NCBI GenBank assembly: GCA_037576195.1
Contig: CM075104.1
Coordinates: 13,718,211 to 13,782,210, forward strand
Direction of reading: 5' to 3'
Length of the DNA: 64,000 nucleotides
DNA from: Phytoseiulus persimilis
Lineage: Eukaryota > Arthropoda > Arachnida > Mesostigmata > Phytoseiidae
How positions within the stretch are numbered: position 1 is the stretch's first letter; each line of letters starts with the position of its first letter. The notes below the pieces were generated by a model that worked only from the letters and a program-made list of their open reading frames with translations, made no database searches and was not told the DNA's origin. Both the position numbers and the translations under genes were made by a program. This document shows, piece after piece, positions 24,201 through 36,296 of this stretch.

Positions 24201-27200
24201 ACCTCTACATGGAAAACCTGCCATACCAGAAGGCAGGGGAAATCTGACAATGAGCATATCGATTCCACTGGACACTTTTGTTTGCGAATGAAGCTGATGT
24301 AGAATCTGACTGAGGTCGTGCTTTCTTGCCCAAACTCTTTGTCGCAGAAAACTCAAAGTTTTCACGATTTCGTTTTTTCAAGGGGAAGTTCACGGCATCC
24401 GTGATCCGCTCAGAAAAACGCCGCGCCTTCGCCGTGAATTTTCGCTCAAAACACCGTGAAAAATCCACGGCCTTGGATCATGTTTCGAAGTGTTTTTCCA
24501 TTCACAGCGACCTCCATCGATTGATGGAAAGCGTCCGATGAATAATACGTGAACTTCCAGGCTCTAACCATAATCCAGCTTAGTGAGAAGGCGACTAAGG
24601 ACGCTACCGGGCCTGATTTCAACAGTGGCTCCAACTGATGCCGTTGCGTCCGGTGGGCAGTGGACTCAAGAAGGGTTCCCACAAGGTGGAGTGGTCTTTC
24701 TTTTGTCGAGAGTACTCGGTGGTCTCATTACCACAGTCGCGTGAAGCCAACGTGGGGCTGCTCTCGGTTCAAGTTTGCCCGCTTATCCGCTATAGGGCGT
24801 CTTGCTTACTCAGAGTCGGGCCGAAGCCACACCGAAGGCTATCTATCACCTCTGAAGGGCTTCCAAGCCAAGGGTCTCCGGACTCTGTGGAGAAGCGCAC
24901 AATCGGGAACGTCACGGGAACAGATTCGCCCGACCCGCTTCCGAGCTGGAGCCCGGGCTCGGGAAAGCGATGGAATGGGCCTCCTGGAATAATTTTAACG
25001 CGTTCTCTGCTGTGACAATGACATTGCTTCCTCCGGTGATGCTCGGAGGGAAATAGGCTTCACGGCCCCAGGGACATATAGACATCCAAATCACGGTTTA
25101 CCCTCTCTTCAGGCTTTCAGCTCAAATGGCTCGAGAAATTGAGTTTTCCAGCCGTTCGGTATCGCATCCGACACTGACGTCTATGCGGTGTTCCCCCACT
25201 TCGCAGCGCGATTTCACTTCTCGGGACCGCAGAGCTCATTCCGTTTACGAAAGGTCTGGAACGCGAAAATTCGAGGTTCTCCAAGAGCTTTGGATTGCTT
25301 CTCTGAGTGGAGACACTCGGTGAATGGTCAAGATTGTCTCAGACCTCCCATGTTTCCACCTTATTTCGGCAGCGAAATCACAAATGCGAATGAATATCCT
25401 GACTCAGTCAAACCTCGGGGCACTGAGCCATAGTACAATGTATGCACTTCTTGATCAGAGTGGTTTACGGTTGGACGAGGAAGGCTTTGGATGATCCGTC
25501 AGCACAGGCGACGTACCGGCCACCACTGAGACCTAGGGAAAATGAGAGCCCGGTCAGAATAACCTAGGGGGAACTAGTCGGAATAGATTGCGTCGTTGTG
25601 TCCATTTGGTGGCGACGACACTGTCACGCCCCCACGAGAGCGGGTCCCTTACCGTTGCGAGTTCCGTTGAACACCGCGCGAAGAGACGGATCTTGGTAGG
25701 AAATTAACGATTGACTTCACCTCGTTCACGACAACAGATGCTCGATAAAATGAATCATATCCGCTTCGTGGGAAGGGAAATTCATCCTCCCGGTACCGAT
25801 TCGGGAAGAGGGCTCAGTGGAGGAAGAGCTACGGGAGATTGGTTCGACGACGAAAGCAGAACCACTGAACTGCAGTACTGCTCCACTCCGTCATCGAGAT
25901 GTTTTCATGCAAATCTCGTTTGCGAAGCAATTTATTTTTTTCTGACGATGCAGGGGAGAGACAAACCAGGATTAGGCGCCCTGAACGATTGTGGTAGGCC
26001 ACGTGACTTCCCGCCGAATTCCCAGAGGGAGTTACGTACCACCTGCTGGTTAAGGTACCCGTTCGTCCGATAGTTCTTTCGGTTCCCCGATCAATGCATG
26101 ACGCGTCCATTGAGGGGCTGAACCACGGGTCGAGGTCATGAAGAGTGATTGATCATCAAACACTGGTGAGACCCGGTGGTGGCGTTGATTACAGACGTCG
26201 TTTGCCTGCGCTGTAGACACACTTGTACAGGATTGGAGGTTCGACTCTGTGAGCTCGAAATGTAATTCAAACTTTGTGGATAGCTTCCTCTGTAATCACA
26301 GTTCGTGCCGGCTGTGCACCACGTTCTGTCACCTCTGCATAACAGAACATGTCGAGACGGCGAGCTCGTCCAAGCGGTCACGGTCGATTGAGCGAAGACC
26401 GTTAGAAAAGAACTTCAATGCATTCAACTTCATGCCGCAGGTGCGGCGTCTGAGAGGTGACGTTCCTTTCGAAGAACAGACGAGCTCAGTCCAGACAGAA
26501 GCCAGAGTGAAAATCACCAGCTGCACGGCCCTGGAGCCTCGCGTTTTTGAGGAGCTCGTCCGTCCCAGATTCTGAGACCTCACTTGATCTCATCGTTACC
26601 CGAGGCGAACTCGGGTCTGGAAGTAATTGTCGGAGAATCTTTCCCGAATTTCGTCGCTACCCCACGAGACGAGCACGCTAGCTCACTGCCGCTCGATTGT
26701 CTCATCTTCCTGGCAAAACCCGAGATTGAAGCCCTTACGACGGAAGTTCTGGAGATTTAAAGAATGATGTTATCGGGCGAAACGGATAGTTTGTACACCT
26801 GAGCGGAACTTGACCAGCGTGCAGGAGACAACGGGTCGGACAGACGGGAGATTGATGCGAGGACAGTATTCCCTGCTCGATCGCAGCTCAATATCTCGGC
26901 GCACATACAGCCTCCCATACTGATGCTGGTGATCGACAAGCACCGGTCTCGACTCTGCTCCTGATTTTTGAATCAACAGTGACTCACATGATGATCCTCC
27001 GCCTGGGATCGGGCAGCTCCTCGTCGGCGCCATCGGTAGACCTCTACTCCACCGGTGCCAGCTTCATCGATGCGATTCCGAAGCTGTAGAGCAGAGTTCA
27101 CCGGAACTTTTTCACTCGTGTTGCGCCCTGCTTAACCTATTTTTCCTCATCAGATCCCCACTCAAGCTTGTTGGTTTCTAGAGTTTCGAAAATGCACATA

Positions 27201-27924
27201 TGCGGTTTCGGCGGCGTTTCGATCGTGATTGCCCTCGAAGTGAGGAAGAGGCAGAGAAATCGAGTCGTTCCTGGCAGAGAATGCTCATCAGTGTTGGTGT
27301 CACGTGGAATCTCTTCTCGTGGAAACTATTTGCGAAGCTCCCCACCGCACCCGTGGGGATCCGCCAAACGTAAACACCTGAATCGGCTGCAACGGTCCTA
27401 TTGTGGGGAGCCAGGGGCTCGGATTTCTGGAATTCAAATTTTGCCGCGCTCGCCTCCCTCAGCGGACTCCGAACTTTGAGTGTGGGACTTCTATTCAGCA
27501 CGAGTGCCCAGTGCGTTGGTTGACTCCACCATCATTGTAGAGACGTTTCCCTCCAGCATGGAGCGATACGCGGCAGTTCTTTTGGTCAGGGTTTCCCGCG
27601 GATAAATTGGTCTCCCGAGAATGTCGGAAACATCATTCAGCACTTTAGGAAAACGGATAACGAGATTGACAGAAACTCAGCGAGTGCTCTTATGCGAAGC
27701 GCATGACGCAAGGGAGTCCTCACAAACACGACATGAAGATGCCAGTATACGACGCGGCACATGTATTCGGCTCTCCGTCACTCTCGTTGTGATTGTTTTC
27801 GTCGTTGACTATGCGACGGAGCCGTTCCGTTGGCTGCTCTTGTGCGAGAGCCGATACCAGGCCCGTCGCCACCTTCACCACCGGCAAACAATCCAACATA
27901 GTCAAGGCAGGAGTCGTGAAAACG
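21221..27924. other. No firmly supportable gene
   Basis: Downstream of the mariner remnant two mutually overlapping frames have unusually protein-like composition. One is plus strand 21876-22076, ATG-initiated, MSAEIGQCSKIFEGKATLII, 66 codons. The other is minus strand 21696-21962, which is 17% acidic and includes EVESERFSERFPGIPQK. They share codon boundaries, so at most one can be real. Between 23.4 and 24.5 kb there are two patches of CACGG/CCGTG palindromic motifs. Other frames (23108-23713, 25711-26073, 26249-26575 plus) carry no recognisable domain. Confidence 0.35.
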
Positions 27925-28131
27925 CTAAGGAGGAACAATCTGTGTTTGTTTAACTCGGTCGAGTTTTCCCATGTAGCCACTCATCAGGTGGCACAGCGGC
28001 CCGCTGGGAATAGTTCCCGGAATATACCGCCACCAGTGGGAGGTTATGAGCTGCATCGCTCGGGTCCCCTCCATGAGTATGGCGGTATCTGCGAGGATTA
28101 CCGAAGCCAGCGCTGCGGAGTTGGCAACGTC
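27925..28131 (-). CDS. Weak candidate exon, hydrophobic 68-codon segment
   Basis: After an AG at the end of GATTATATAG the minus strand stays open for 68 codons, starting DVANSAALASVILADTAILM and continuing LITSHWWRYIPGTIPSG, to a TAG at 27925-27927. Composition is alanine-, leucine- and isoleucine-rich with very few arginines, unlike most translated noise here. The first 20 residues are hydrophobic and could be part of a membrane segment. A second minus-strand frame (27720-27980) overlaps its end and includes LPVVKVATGLVSALAQEQPT, so the two may be neighbouring exons or one may be spurious. The acceptor is weak, having no pyrimidine tract. Confidence 0.22.
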   Translation of the reverse strand, partial: DVANSAALASVILADTAILMEGTRAMQLITSHWWRYIPGTIPSGPLCHLMSGYMGKLDRVKQTQIVPP

Positions 28132-31100
28132 CTATATAATCTCATTACCCTCCTAACGCGGGCCAGCCATCCCGAACAGCTCCAGTAAACCTTTGACGAA
28201 TCTTCTGTGACCGGCGGTTGCCTCGCGGAAATCTGATAGTTCTATCCGCTCCGCCATCCAACTCCGGCTGGTCACTTGGGTCCTGCTTTGAAGAGGTTCA
28301 TTGACTCGTTTTTCATCCCTGATCCCTTTGCACAGTAGGTTTCAAACCCCCTGAGGTCATATATCTGCCAAACTCATCGCATGCATAGGTTGGTCGTGAT
28401 GTTTCTGCTGATAAACGAGGGCGGGGAACAGCCCGACGTTGATAAGTATCTCACGTGAATCTCCAGAGGGTCCAGACTCCGCGAGACTGCGTAGAGAGCG
28501 GATCGCGATTCCACTGCGGCGCAAGTTCTTCATTCGGGTTAATTGAAAATTTTGAACGCGACTTCTGTCATTCTCTCCGAGGAACAATCTCGGATTCTCA
28601 AGATTTCAGTCATCCGTAGCTGACACAGTTTGGCGGAGTGTTGTTCAAGGCTTTCGGATGTGCGATTCGGGTGGAATCGTTCCAGGATAAAAGCGTGTCG
28701 GGTTTCCGACTCATCGGGGAATGTGCTGTGACGAAGGGAACACCGTTCCGACGCAAGATCCCAGTGACAAACAAGTGACAAAAACAATAGCTCAACAACG
28801 GCGGCTTTGAGATCATCCAAATATAAAGAGAGCCGCCTCGCCTCGGTGTTCAGGCCACGCGTTCACCTTGAGGCAACCCAATATGAACTTTGGCTCTCAC
28901 GTTGATGAAATTCAATTCTGTCTTGCGAATAAGCCAGGATCGAACGTACAGGAAACGGCCAACGGAAGAAAAAGCTTAGTCGTGCACCGTTAGAATAACA
29001 CCTGGAGAGGCCGAGCCCAGGCCTTGCCGCTTTCGTCCGCAGTTGTTGCATTGAATTCTTTGCTCACAAACAAAAACAACTTTTCCCTGCTGGGCTCGGT
29101 CACCAGCAGGAAACCCGACTCGATGAGGCTCAAGCTGCGTTACACGGAGCAGCTCCGAATCCGAGGGCTTCTCGAGACCAGTCTTGGCGCGAATCGTTGT
29201 CTCTCATGCTGTTACGCGAACACGAGAGCGTCAGGAGCGTGTTGTTCGCGGCTACGACGATTCGGCTGCGCACACCTCATCATCTTCGCTTGAGTACGGG
29301 AGCGATTCATAGAGGTTGTGTGTCCTGTCCAGATGCTCGCCACAGAGAGCAGGCGTGTGGGTTCCTGAACGAATTCGGGAAGAGGAACTGTGTGCTTCGG
29401 ACGCTAATAGAAAAGTTGTTGTTCGCGCACTCGTAGGACGGGTAATGGCCCGAATAATTAAAGCTTGGACCTCCCAGGAAGCGCCCAGACGAGCGTTCGC
29501 CATTTTTTTCGATGATCCGCTGATCGTGCTCTGGCCTCTGTCTTTCCATCAGCGCACATCGGAAAATCGGATACTACGGTATCGGCCGGCCGTGACTTCC
29601 TCAGAAAAAGAGAACGGCGATCCATGCACGAAAAAACTTCAGATCCAGGGAAACCGATCGCTCAAGACTCTACTCGAAGCTCGACGATGGGAGTTCGATG
29701 CGAGCGTAAGCCTACCCTCGGCTCGGAGCTTTGCGAATTTCACACGGAGTCGTGAAGGAAAAATAGCTGAGGGAAGTCGTCCGGAACGACACACACTGGC
29801 GCAGCCACGATGACACTTCCAAATAGGCTCATCTCTCTTCACAACGGAACGAGACCCGGAACTTGAAGTTGCTATCTTGCCGCCGTAGGAAGCTGTAGGC
29901 TCAATCCCAGGGTGGGCTAGTGGACCCCCATGTTGGGGGTATGAGATGACGATGTACATATGTTCGCGGTACGTGGATTGTCCGGAACCCGGCAGTCTCC
30001 CGGGACGCCTGAACGATGAAGTCGCGATTTCAGAAGACGCCCCCGAGCCCTCCGATTCACGCAATGGGAACACATCGATATGTGCCTTGCTCACCGATTG
30101 GAGAGCCCAGGTGCGAATGACATAGCTCCCGAAGTAACCTCCTTGGGAGAAACGCGAGAAACTCTGGGGGAATGTTGGTTCCATTGACCTCCTCGATATC
30201 CGTCTTGGATCTTGAATCTGGATATCCGCTTCGACATCAACGGCGCAGGCAGAAACAAAACGCAGAGGCCCGTGGAATAGCAGTGAAATCTGCGGGATGG
30301 GAATCGCCCTCAGTTTTTCGCAAAACTTCCATTAAACCATTGGCCGGCTCCTGGGACTTGGAGTTGTTACGCGAACCGGAAAATTCGGATGATCACAGCG
30401 ATCAGGAAGAGACAATCACACTTTGTGAGCTTGCGAAGTCCAAGGAACGTCACTCCCAATCGCGTGGGATGCTTATTGTTCACTGAATTCTTCTCGTGGA
30501 TCTCAGCGAGCGCGGCGAAGAGACACCGGAACTCCAGTTCTGCGGGAGTCCCCCTCTCTCAATTTTGAAACGCCCGACGCTGACTTAGCGCGGCTTCACT
30601 CCTCTGTTGCCTCATTCGTCAGGTGCCGTTCACCAGCGGGCTCTCCGGTTACAGATTCTCGCAGAGGGATGATCCGACCAAATTTTGAGGCCACTGTTCC
30701 GACGATGCCAAGCCCAGTGAAATCTTCATTGAAAGCCGACTAAACATCGGAGCTGCCGAAAGAACTCATTTCTTCTCACTTCCCTCCATTCGGATCCGTC
30801 GTTCAGGTCAGAGAGGTTCTTCAAGAGAGGCTCAAGTCATCCCTGTCCCTGTTAGAGTCAAAGCTTCGGCTGGGAGCATGCCGCAACCCTTTGTGTGTGG
30901 AAAGCTCGGATCAAATCTGAGTTTGGAGAAACGTTGATTGTCGAAATTGCCGGTTCGTCAAGGAATCTACTGTCGTACTCCAACCTCTATTCTTGGATGA
31001 GCATACTCCTGAAACATCACAATCGATCAGTCTGAGTTGAATAGCTAGCTCCTCCGCATCGTGCTCTCGAAATAGCTCTGAGGCGTTGTCGAGTCTCAAA

Positions 31101-34100
31101 AGAGACATTTATCGCCAAGCTCTGAGTTTATCTTTTCTTGGGAGCCAGCGATGACGTAGAACGCAACCCAGTCCTATCACGTCGCCCCCGGCCAGCATCG
31201 TGCGCCGAGGATATCATTCTCGGCGAATAGGCTGAACAGTGTTCATATTCATTTATTCGTGTCCATATACCTCGGAGTCCCTCGTATAAATACACTGTTT
31301 AGACTCAGGGTGTGTACGTTCCACCGCATACATGTAGTGTTTACATGTAGCTCGAGGCCTCCGTGGAGTGATGTTTCGACGCGTCCTTCAGCTGGCCGTA
31401 CGAGTTGTTCGAGACCGTCCACGAAATATGAATCGATATTCCCGAACCACGGAAACTACAGCTCGCGATTCGGTTGAGGATCGCGAACTTGTGGAGCGGC
31501 TCGTTGATTCTCCATCAGGCATTCCCGAAAACCCGGTGCATTGGTGAGGCCACCCCATCTCAACCATGAGCTTCAACGAGATACTTTGGCCGAATATACC
31601 CCCTTTTCCGCACCGTCCATCTCACACTCGAAAATCTCTGATTATCGGAAATCTCGATCGAAGTCAGCGAGCGTCGTCGTGAGCACAGGACGGGGTCACT
31701 TGACCCATCCTTCTAGACGGATCGGGGCGAATTTCTATGTGTTCTGTGTATTGTTCAAGAGAGGCCGAGCGACTTCTTCCGGTCCACCGTCGGGAGCGGT
31801 TCAAAGAAGGTTCCCAACTTCTCCGGAGTTCGGTTTGTGAACCGGGTTCATTGGGAGTTTGCTCGTAGGGTAGGGCTCGAGACGAATGCCAGTTCTCACC
31901 TGAAGCCAGACAGTTTCATCGCTGAGACTACGGTGAGCAACGATACCACCGGCTGAAATCAGAGGGCTTCTCCCGGAATTTTTTCAGAATTTGAGCATCG
32001 AGAGTGCGAAGTGGACCCATCAGACGGCCATCGAAGAAACACTGCTACGAACTTCCACTAGTTCACTGAGCTCACGTCGCTGTCCGACGCCGGAAACGTA
32101 TTCGAAGGATCTTATTCTGCCTTCTGACGTTTCATCCCACGGGGAACGGGGGATTGATCCAAATGTAGGCCCGAAGACCTTTCACGCGGGAAGGATTCAG
32201 CATGAGTTCTCTTGTGACGCCGTCGACGGGTCACAAGAGGAATCGCCGTCGCGATCCATGGAATGCAGGAATGCTTAGTCGGCACGCATTCTCTGAAACT
32301 TCCGTCTTGGGCTTTTGACTTCCTGTGGGCCAGTGGTTCCTCGGTTTGAGGAACGGTTTCTTGCTCCTCTCCCTCTTTGTTCCAGAAGAATCAGCGTCTG
32401 CGAGGGCACGTTGGAAGGTTCCGCTGATCAAATTCACGAAGACGGAACGGTAGCGAATTCTGCAGCGACGGCACCGGCGAGAACCCCTCCCTGAGTCGAC
32501 CCATGATGAAAAGTACAAAAGAATAATTCCAGCACGTTTCAAGAGACGGTTGAAGGACAAACAGAGGAATACAACGAGTCCTCCAGCGCGTTCCGAGGCC
32601 GTATGGAAACTCGATTGTTTCATGAGCGGCAACTGCGGCGACCGACTCAGACGAGATTCCGCTCGGATGACTATCTGAATCAAAGTCGTTCTTAATGTCA
32701 GGAATCTAATTCAGGTCGATTGTCTGGCCGGAGCGATGCACCTTGGCGCCGTTCGAAACTCCTTCCAACGGAGGAATGTCCGAGAGCTGTGCTGCAGATC
32801 CGGGCCTGGGTTTCACGATGGGGGTCGACCTGGTTCCAGTGGGAATCGCTTTGCTCCAAAGGGAATAACCCAATCCTTGACGCCGCTATCTACCCCCAAG
32901 AATCGATTCGGTAGCCATCTCACAAGCGATCATGGGACGGCTTGCAGCCGCTCTCCTCCCTGATGGATCGGTTACCAAAACCGTTTCAGCGCACAATCAA
33001 CCCGTTTCAAACCGGTTTCATTGAGGCAACGTCTCCCGAGACGAACTTCTGGGAGCATCGGCTCCGTTCCCGGTTGAATAGTGTCTCGCAACTTCAATGG
33101 ACCACTTTGTGGCTCCGTCAGGAGCTGACCCGGATCCGTTATGGGCTCCGAGCGATGACGAAGTGATTCTGTTCCCTTCAGAACTGTAATCATGCGGATT
33201 CGAATCGATCGAGGGGCTACCCAAAGCACCGCTTGCGATCATCCCGCCCCCACCTTCCGTCGAGACAATCCCATGGGATAGAAACACTTTGCGCTGATCC
33301 AGGGCCGTAGGTACCCGTTTCTCAAAAGAGATCTTCCCGCACCGTTCTCGGAGCGAGCAGCATTCGATGCTGATGATCATTAATTTGAAGCATTTCGGAC
33401 AGAACGCAAAGCTTGAGCGTGGGGACATATGTACATTGCCCTGGGGCCCTCTCCTGGATACGCCATCGGCTGACCCCGGTATGGAGCACTGAGAAGTTCG
33501 GATGCATGGTCCAGGGAAACATGGAGGGAGCTGACCTGATGATTGAATGCGGCGAACGCGTCCCGGCTCGAGTTTCTCCTCGAGAAGCATAGTGGCATAG
33601 GAGCGCGGTTCATTATCCAATGATTAGGTGCGCCAGCTGGCCCAGAGCATGATGCAGCCCATTTTTTCAGCATGACTCAGCAAAACACTCCGGGCGGCCC
33701 TCTGAGGCAGATAATTCCGCTCAGAGCGTTCTGCTAAGTGTTCCCACGGTCCTTGAGCATGAGCGGAGTTGACAAAGTAGCAGGGAAGTAGACAAGATGT
33801 GGACAGGAATCAAGAGCTCAACTATATCAGCATGACCGAACTTGGGAACGCTGCGCATAATCCGCCCTCCTTTATCAAGACATCGAAGATCTCTGATCCT
33901 ACTTTCGCTCTCTTCCCTGTCCTGCGTGGGACCATCCTGTTTACATGTGCCCCCGACATGCCGTAAGTGCCTACCTGGACAAAACGGTGCTCGTCATCCG
34001 GGGGAACACGCTTCCCGTTGATTATGAGCAGTCACGCATCGTTTCCCGCCCGAGAAGCAGCACCTCACTCCTCGACAGGAGTTCCCGAGCCGCGCCGATG

Positions 34101-36107
34101 GATTCCCGCGACGCCGGGACTGACTTCGTGCTATGGCAGCATTCGAACCATCGGGAAAGGCGACGATTGATCGCTCGATAAGGAGAGCATTCGCGTCATG
34201 AAGGTAGCCAGGATATCACGAAGCAGGGAAAGAAAGTCCTCCTGCGACTATTCTGCCTCGAGTGGAGGCTCGCGGGACCGATTCATGGTCTTCGAAATCC
34301 TTTTCCACAGAACCGACACCCCCAGCACGTCACCGGGACCCCACAAACGCCAATTGCATGCAGGAAAAAGATGGAGATCTCCGATAGTGACACCACCGTC
34401 TTGAGTAGGGTCCACTAGGGTTCTCTAGTCTGTTCGATAGCATTGAACTCCCGACTGGAATGAGTCTCAGCTCCTAACCAGCACGGTTCCTCGTTGAAGT
34501 CACATGCAGGGTGGTCGACGCAGATACGAGATTTTCTTACCCTTCCTTCTTCTGTTCTTTATCCGGCGAATGGTGGTCACTCTCTACCTTTCGCTTCCTG
34601 AAGGGATGACGCTTCTTCACTTCCCCATTTGCGTCAATCGATCTAGGATTGCCTTTCCAGAACGACTCGAAAAGTGCGAAAACTCCGAAAAAAATCGACG
34701 TTTTTCGAAAAACTGCCCGAGAAACGTCTCAAGTCAACCGATCACGCGCGTGTTGGCTGTATCGCATGCGGCAGGATTCGATGGAACCGCTGAAGGAAGC
34801 CACGATCGGTCCAGAGTTCGAAATGGACCACCGATCTCATCAGCCTCACAAGAATCACTCATCTGGCGAAATACCGTCCCTGATTCCGTTCTCACGTATC
34901 TTCTCAGGGAAGCCGAATTCGATATTTTCCAACGGCGAGAAGTTCTCAGATTGGTCCAAACTACCCGACCACGGAGTTGCCTGGTCGATCCAACCACTTT
35001 TCCTCCGTTTTTCGTCCCGGGAGAAAGAACTGGATGAGCTCGACGTTCCGGATCGAAAAATATGCGCCATCCTCCCAGCTATCGAGCTCTGAAAAACAAT
35101 CAGGATCGGACCATTTTTCACCGTGTAATGAGAGAAATGAGGAAGGATGAGGAGAGATTCCCGGCTTCCGTTGACCACTTCGTATACCGCCGCAAAAGCG
35201 AAGGGAGATACGCTCGACTAGTTAGCGGGTATTGAATTGCATTGAGATTTTCTCCATGGTGGGAAGAGTCTCGCCTCGTTGGACAGGGTTGCTCAAACGA
35301 TGCCCGGAAGCTGATTTCTGAACGAGTTACCGATTTTATCGACGATTCCGCGCCACCAACGTCCGAGCCATCGATGCCGTCACGAAGCCTCCGCCAACTT
35401 CTCGTCTGAAGTCTCGTCGGTGTTTTTATTGCTGCCAATGCAAATGTTCCTGAGGGTCCTGAACGATCATGCGTCGCCCGTTTCAGTATTCATCGGCACA
35501 CGGAGGCAGCCCCCGTGCAGAACGACCCGATGCTACGATTTAGGAGGAAATTCTGTCGTCGGATCGGAGTGAGCCCGCGTCCGGAGCTCTGAGAAATATA
35601 GCGGCAGTTGGTTTGGATGCTTCGTAAAAAAGCAAAATGTGCCAGCGACGCCGGGTTCGCCGAGGCCGCAGTCTGTGCCCGCAGCGCATAAGAAGAGAAC
35701 TTTGAGACGGGTCCTACATAAACAAAACCCACTCGCGAGCCTCGGCTCCTGTGGTGACGGGTAATCAATGCAGCTTCATGACGAGTCCTTTGAATGCAAT
35801 CCGAAAAACTATTGCTCGCAGGTTACGTATCAGAACAAATACGACACTGACCAGCGGATCGTTTTCGAGCGTGACAGAGTCCGTTCTCCCGTCCGTTTCC
35901 CCTGTCCTTTTCCGATCGCGGCTCCCCTCTCGCGACTCCGACCCGGGCGCGGTACCGCACCGGTTTCCCAGACTCGTCCTGTTCTTGACTCCGCTAATTG
36001 AAACGGCACTCAGGATCCAGCCTGCTGCGTTGAACTCGCTGCAGGAGCAGACACGCGGTCCGATCCCGTCCGTCGGAACCTGAACACTCAGCAACTCTCA
36101 TCGTTCC
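28132..36107. other. No supportable gene
   Basis: About 8 kb of overlapping open frames on both strands, such as 28539-28820 minus, 29316-29813 plus, 29639-30184 minus, 33018-33620 minus and 34504-35037 plus. A minus-strand segment at about 31909-31962 (GGIVAHRSLSDETVWLQ) lies between a TTTCAG acceptor and a CAG/GTGAGA donor. It would make a very short exon, but no partner exons were found. Confidence 0.35.
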
Positions 36108-36296
36108 ATGAAGGTCCGAAGCGGACTGCACAGAGCAAGAAGTGAGGGCGAGAAAAATGATGCGGGAACTTCATTACAACGACGACGGAAAGGTTTCAAT
36201 GAGCAGCTGGAGGCTGTGTTGAGCATAGGCGACGCACGGCGAACCGAACACCGGATTGGGCATCCATTTAGGCCGAGTATCCCTGGTTCTCGATAA
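36108..36296 (+). CDS. Weak candidate small open frame, 62 codons
   Basis: An ATG at 36108 opens a basic/acidic peptide starting MKVRSGLHRARSEGEKNDAG, with RRRKGFNEQLEAVLSIGDAR further on, and ending at a TAA. Its lysine and glutamate content is higher than in surrounding translated noise, and the stretch FNEQLEAVLSIGDARRTEHR could form a helix. There is no signal peptide, domain or splice evidence. The opposite strand is open over the same interval (36098-36364). Confidence 0.18.
   Translation: MKVRSGLHRARSEGEKNDAGTSLQRRRKGFNEQLEAVLSIGDARRTEHRIGHPFRPSIPGSR

Noticed and set aside
26249-26575. Cysteine/histidine-rich plus-strand stretch suggesting a zinc-binding domain
   Set aside because: Spacing of the cysteines does not fit RING, B-box or C2H2 patterns, and the rest of the frame is noise-like.
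33018-33620. Minus-strand 200-codon frame with Gly/Ser-rich end and a CPKC motif
   Set aside because: A plus-strand frame (32942-33166) looks as protein-like; one CxxC pair is not a zinc finger, and no splice signals support either.
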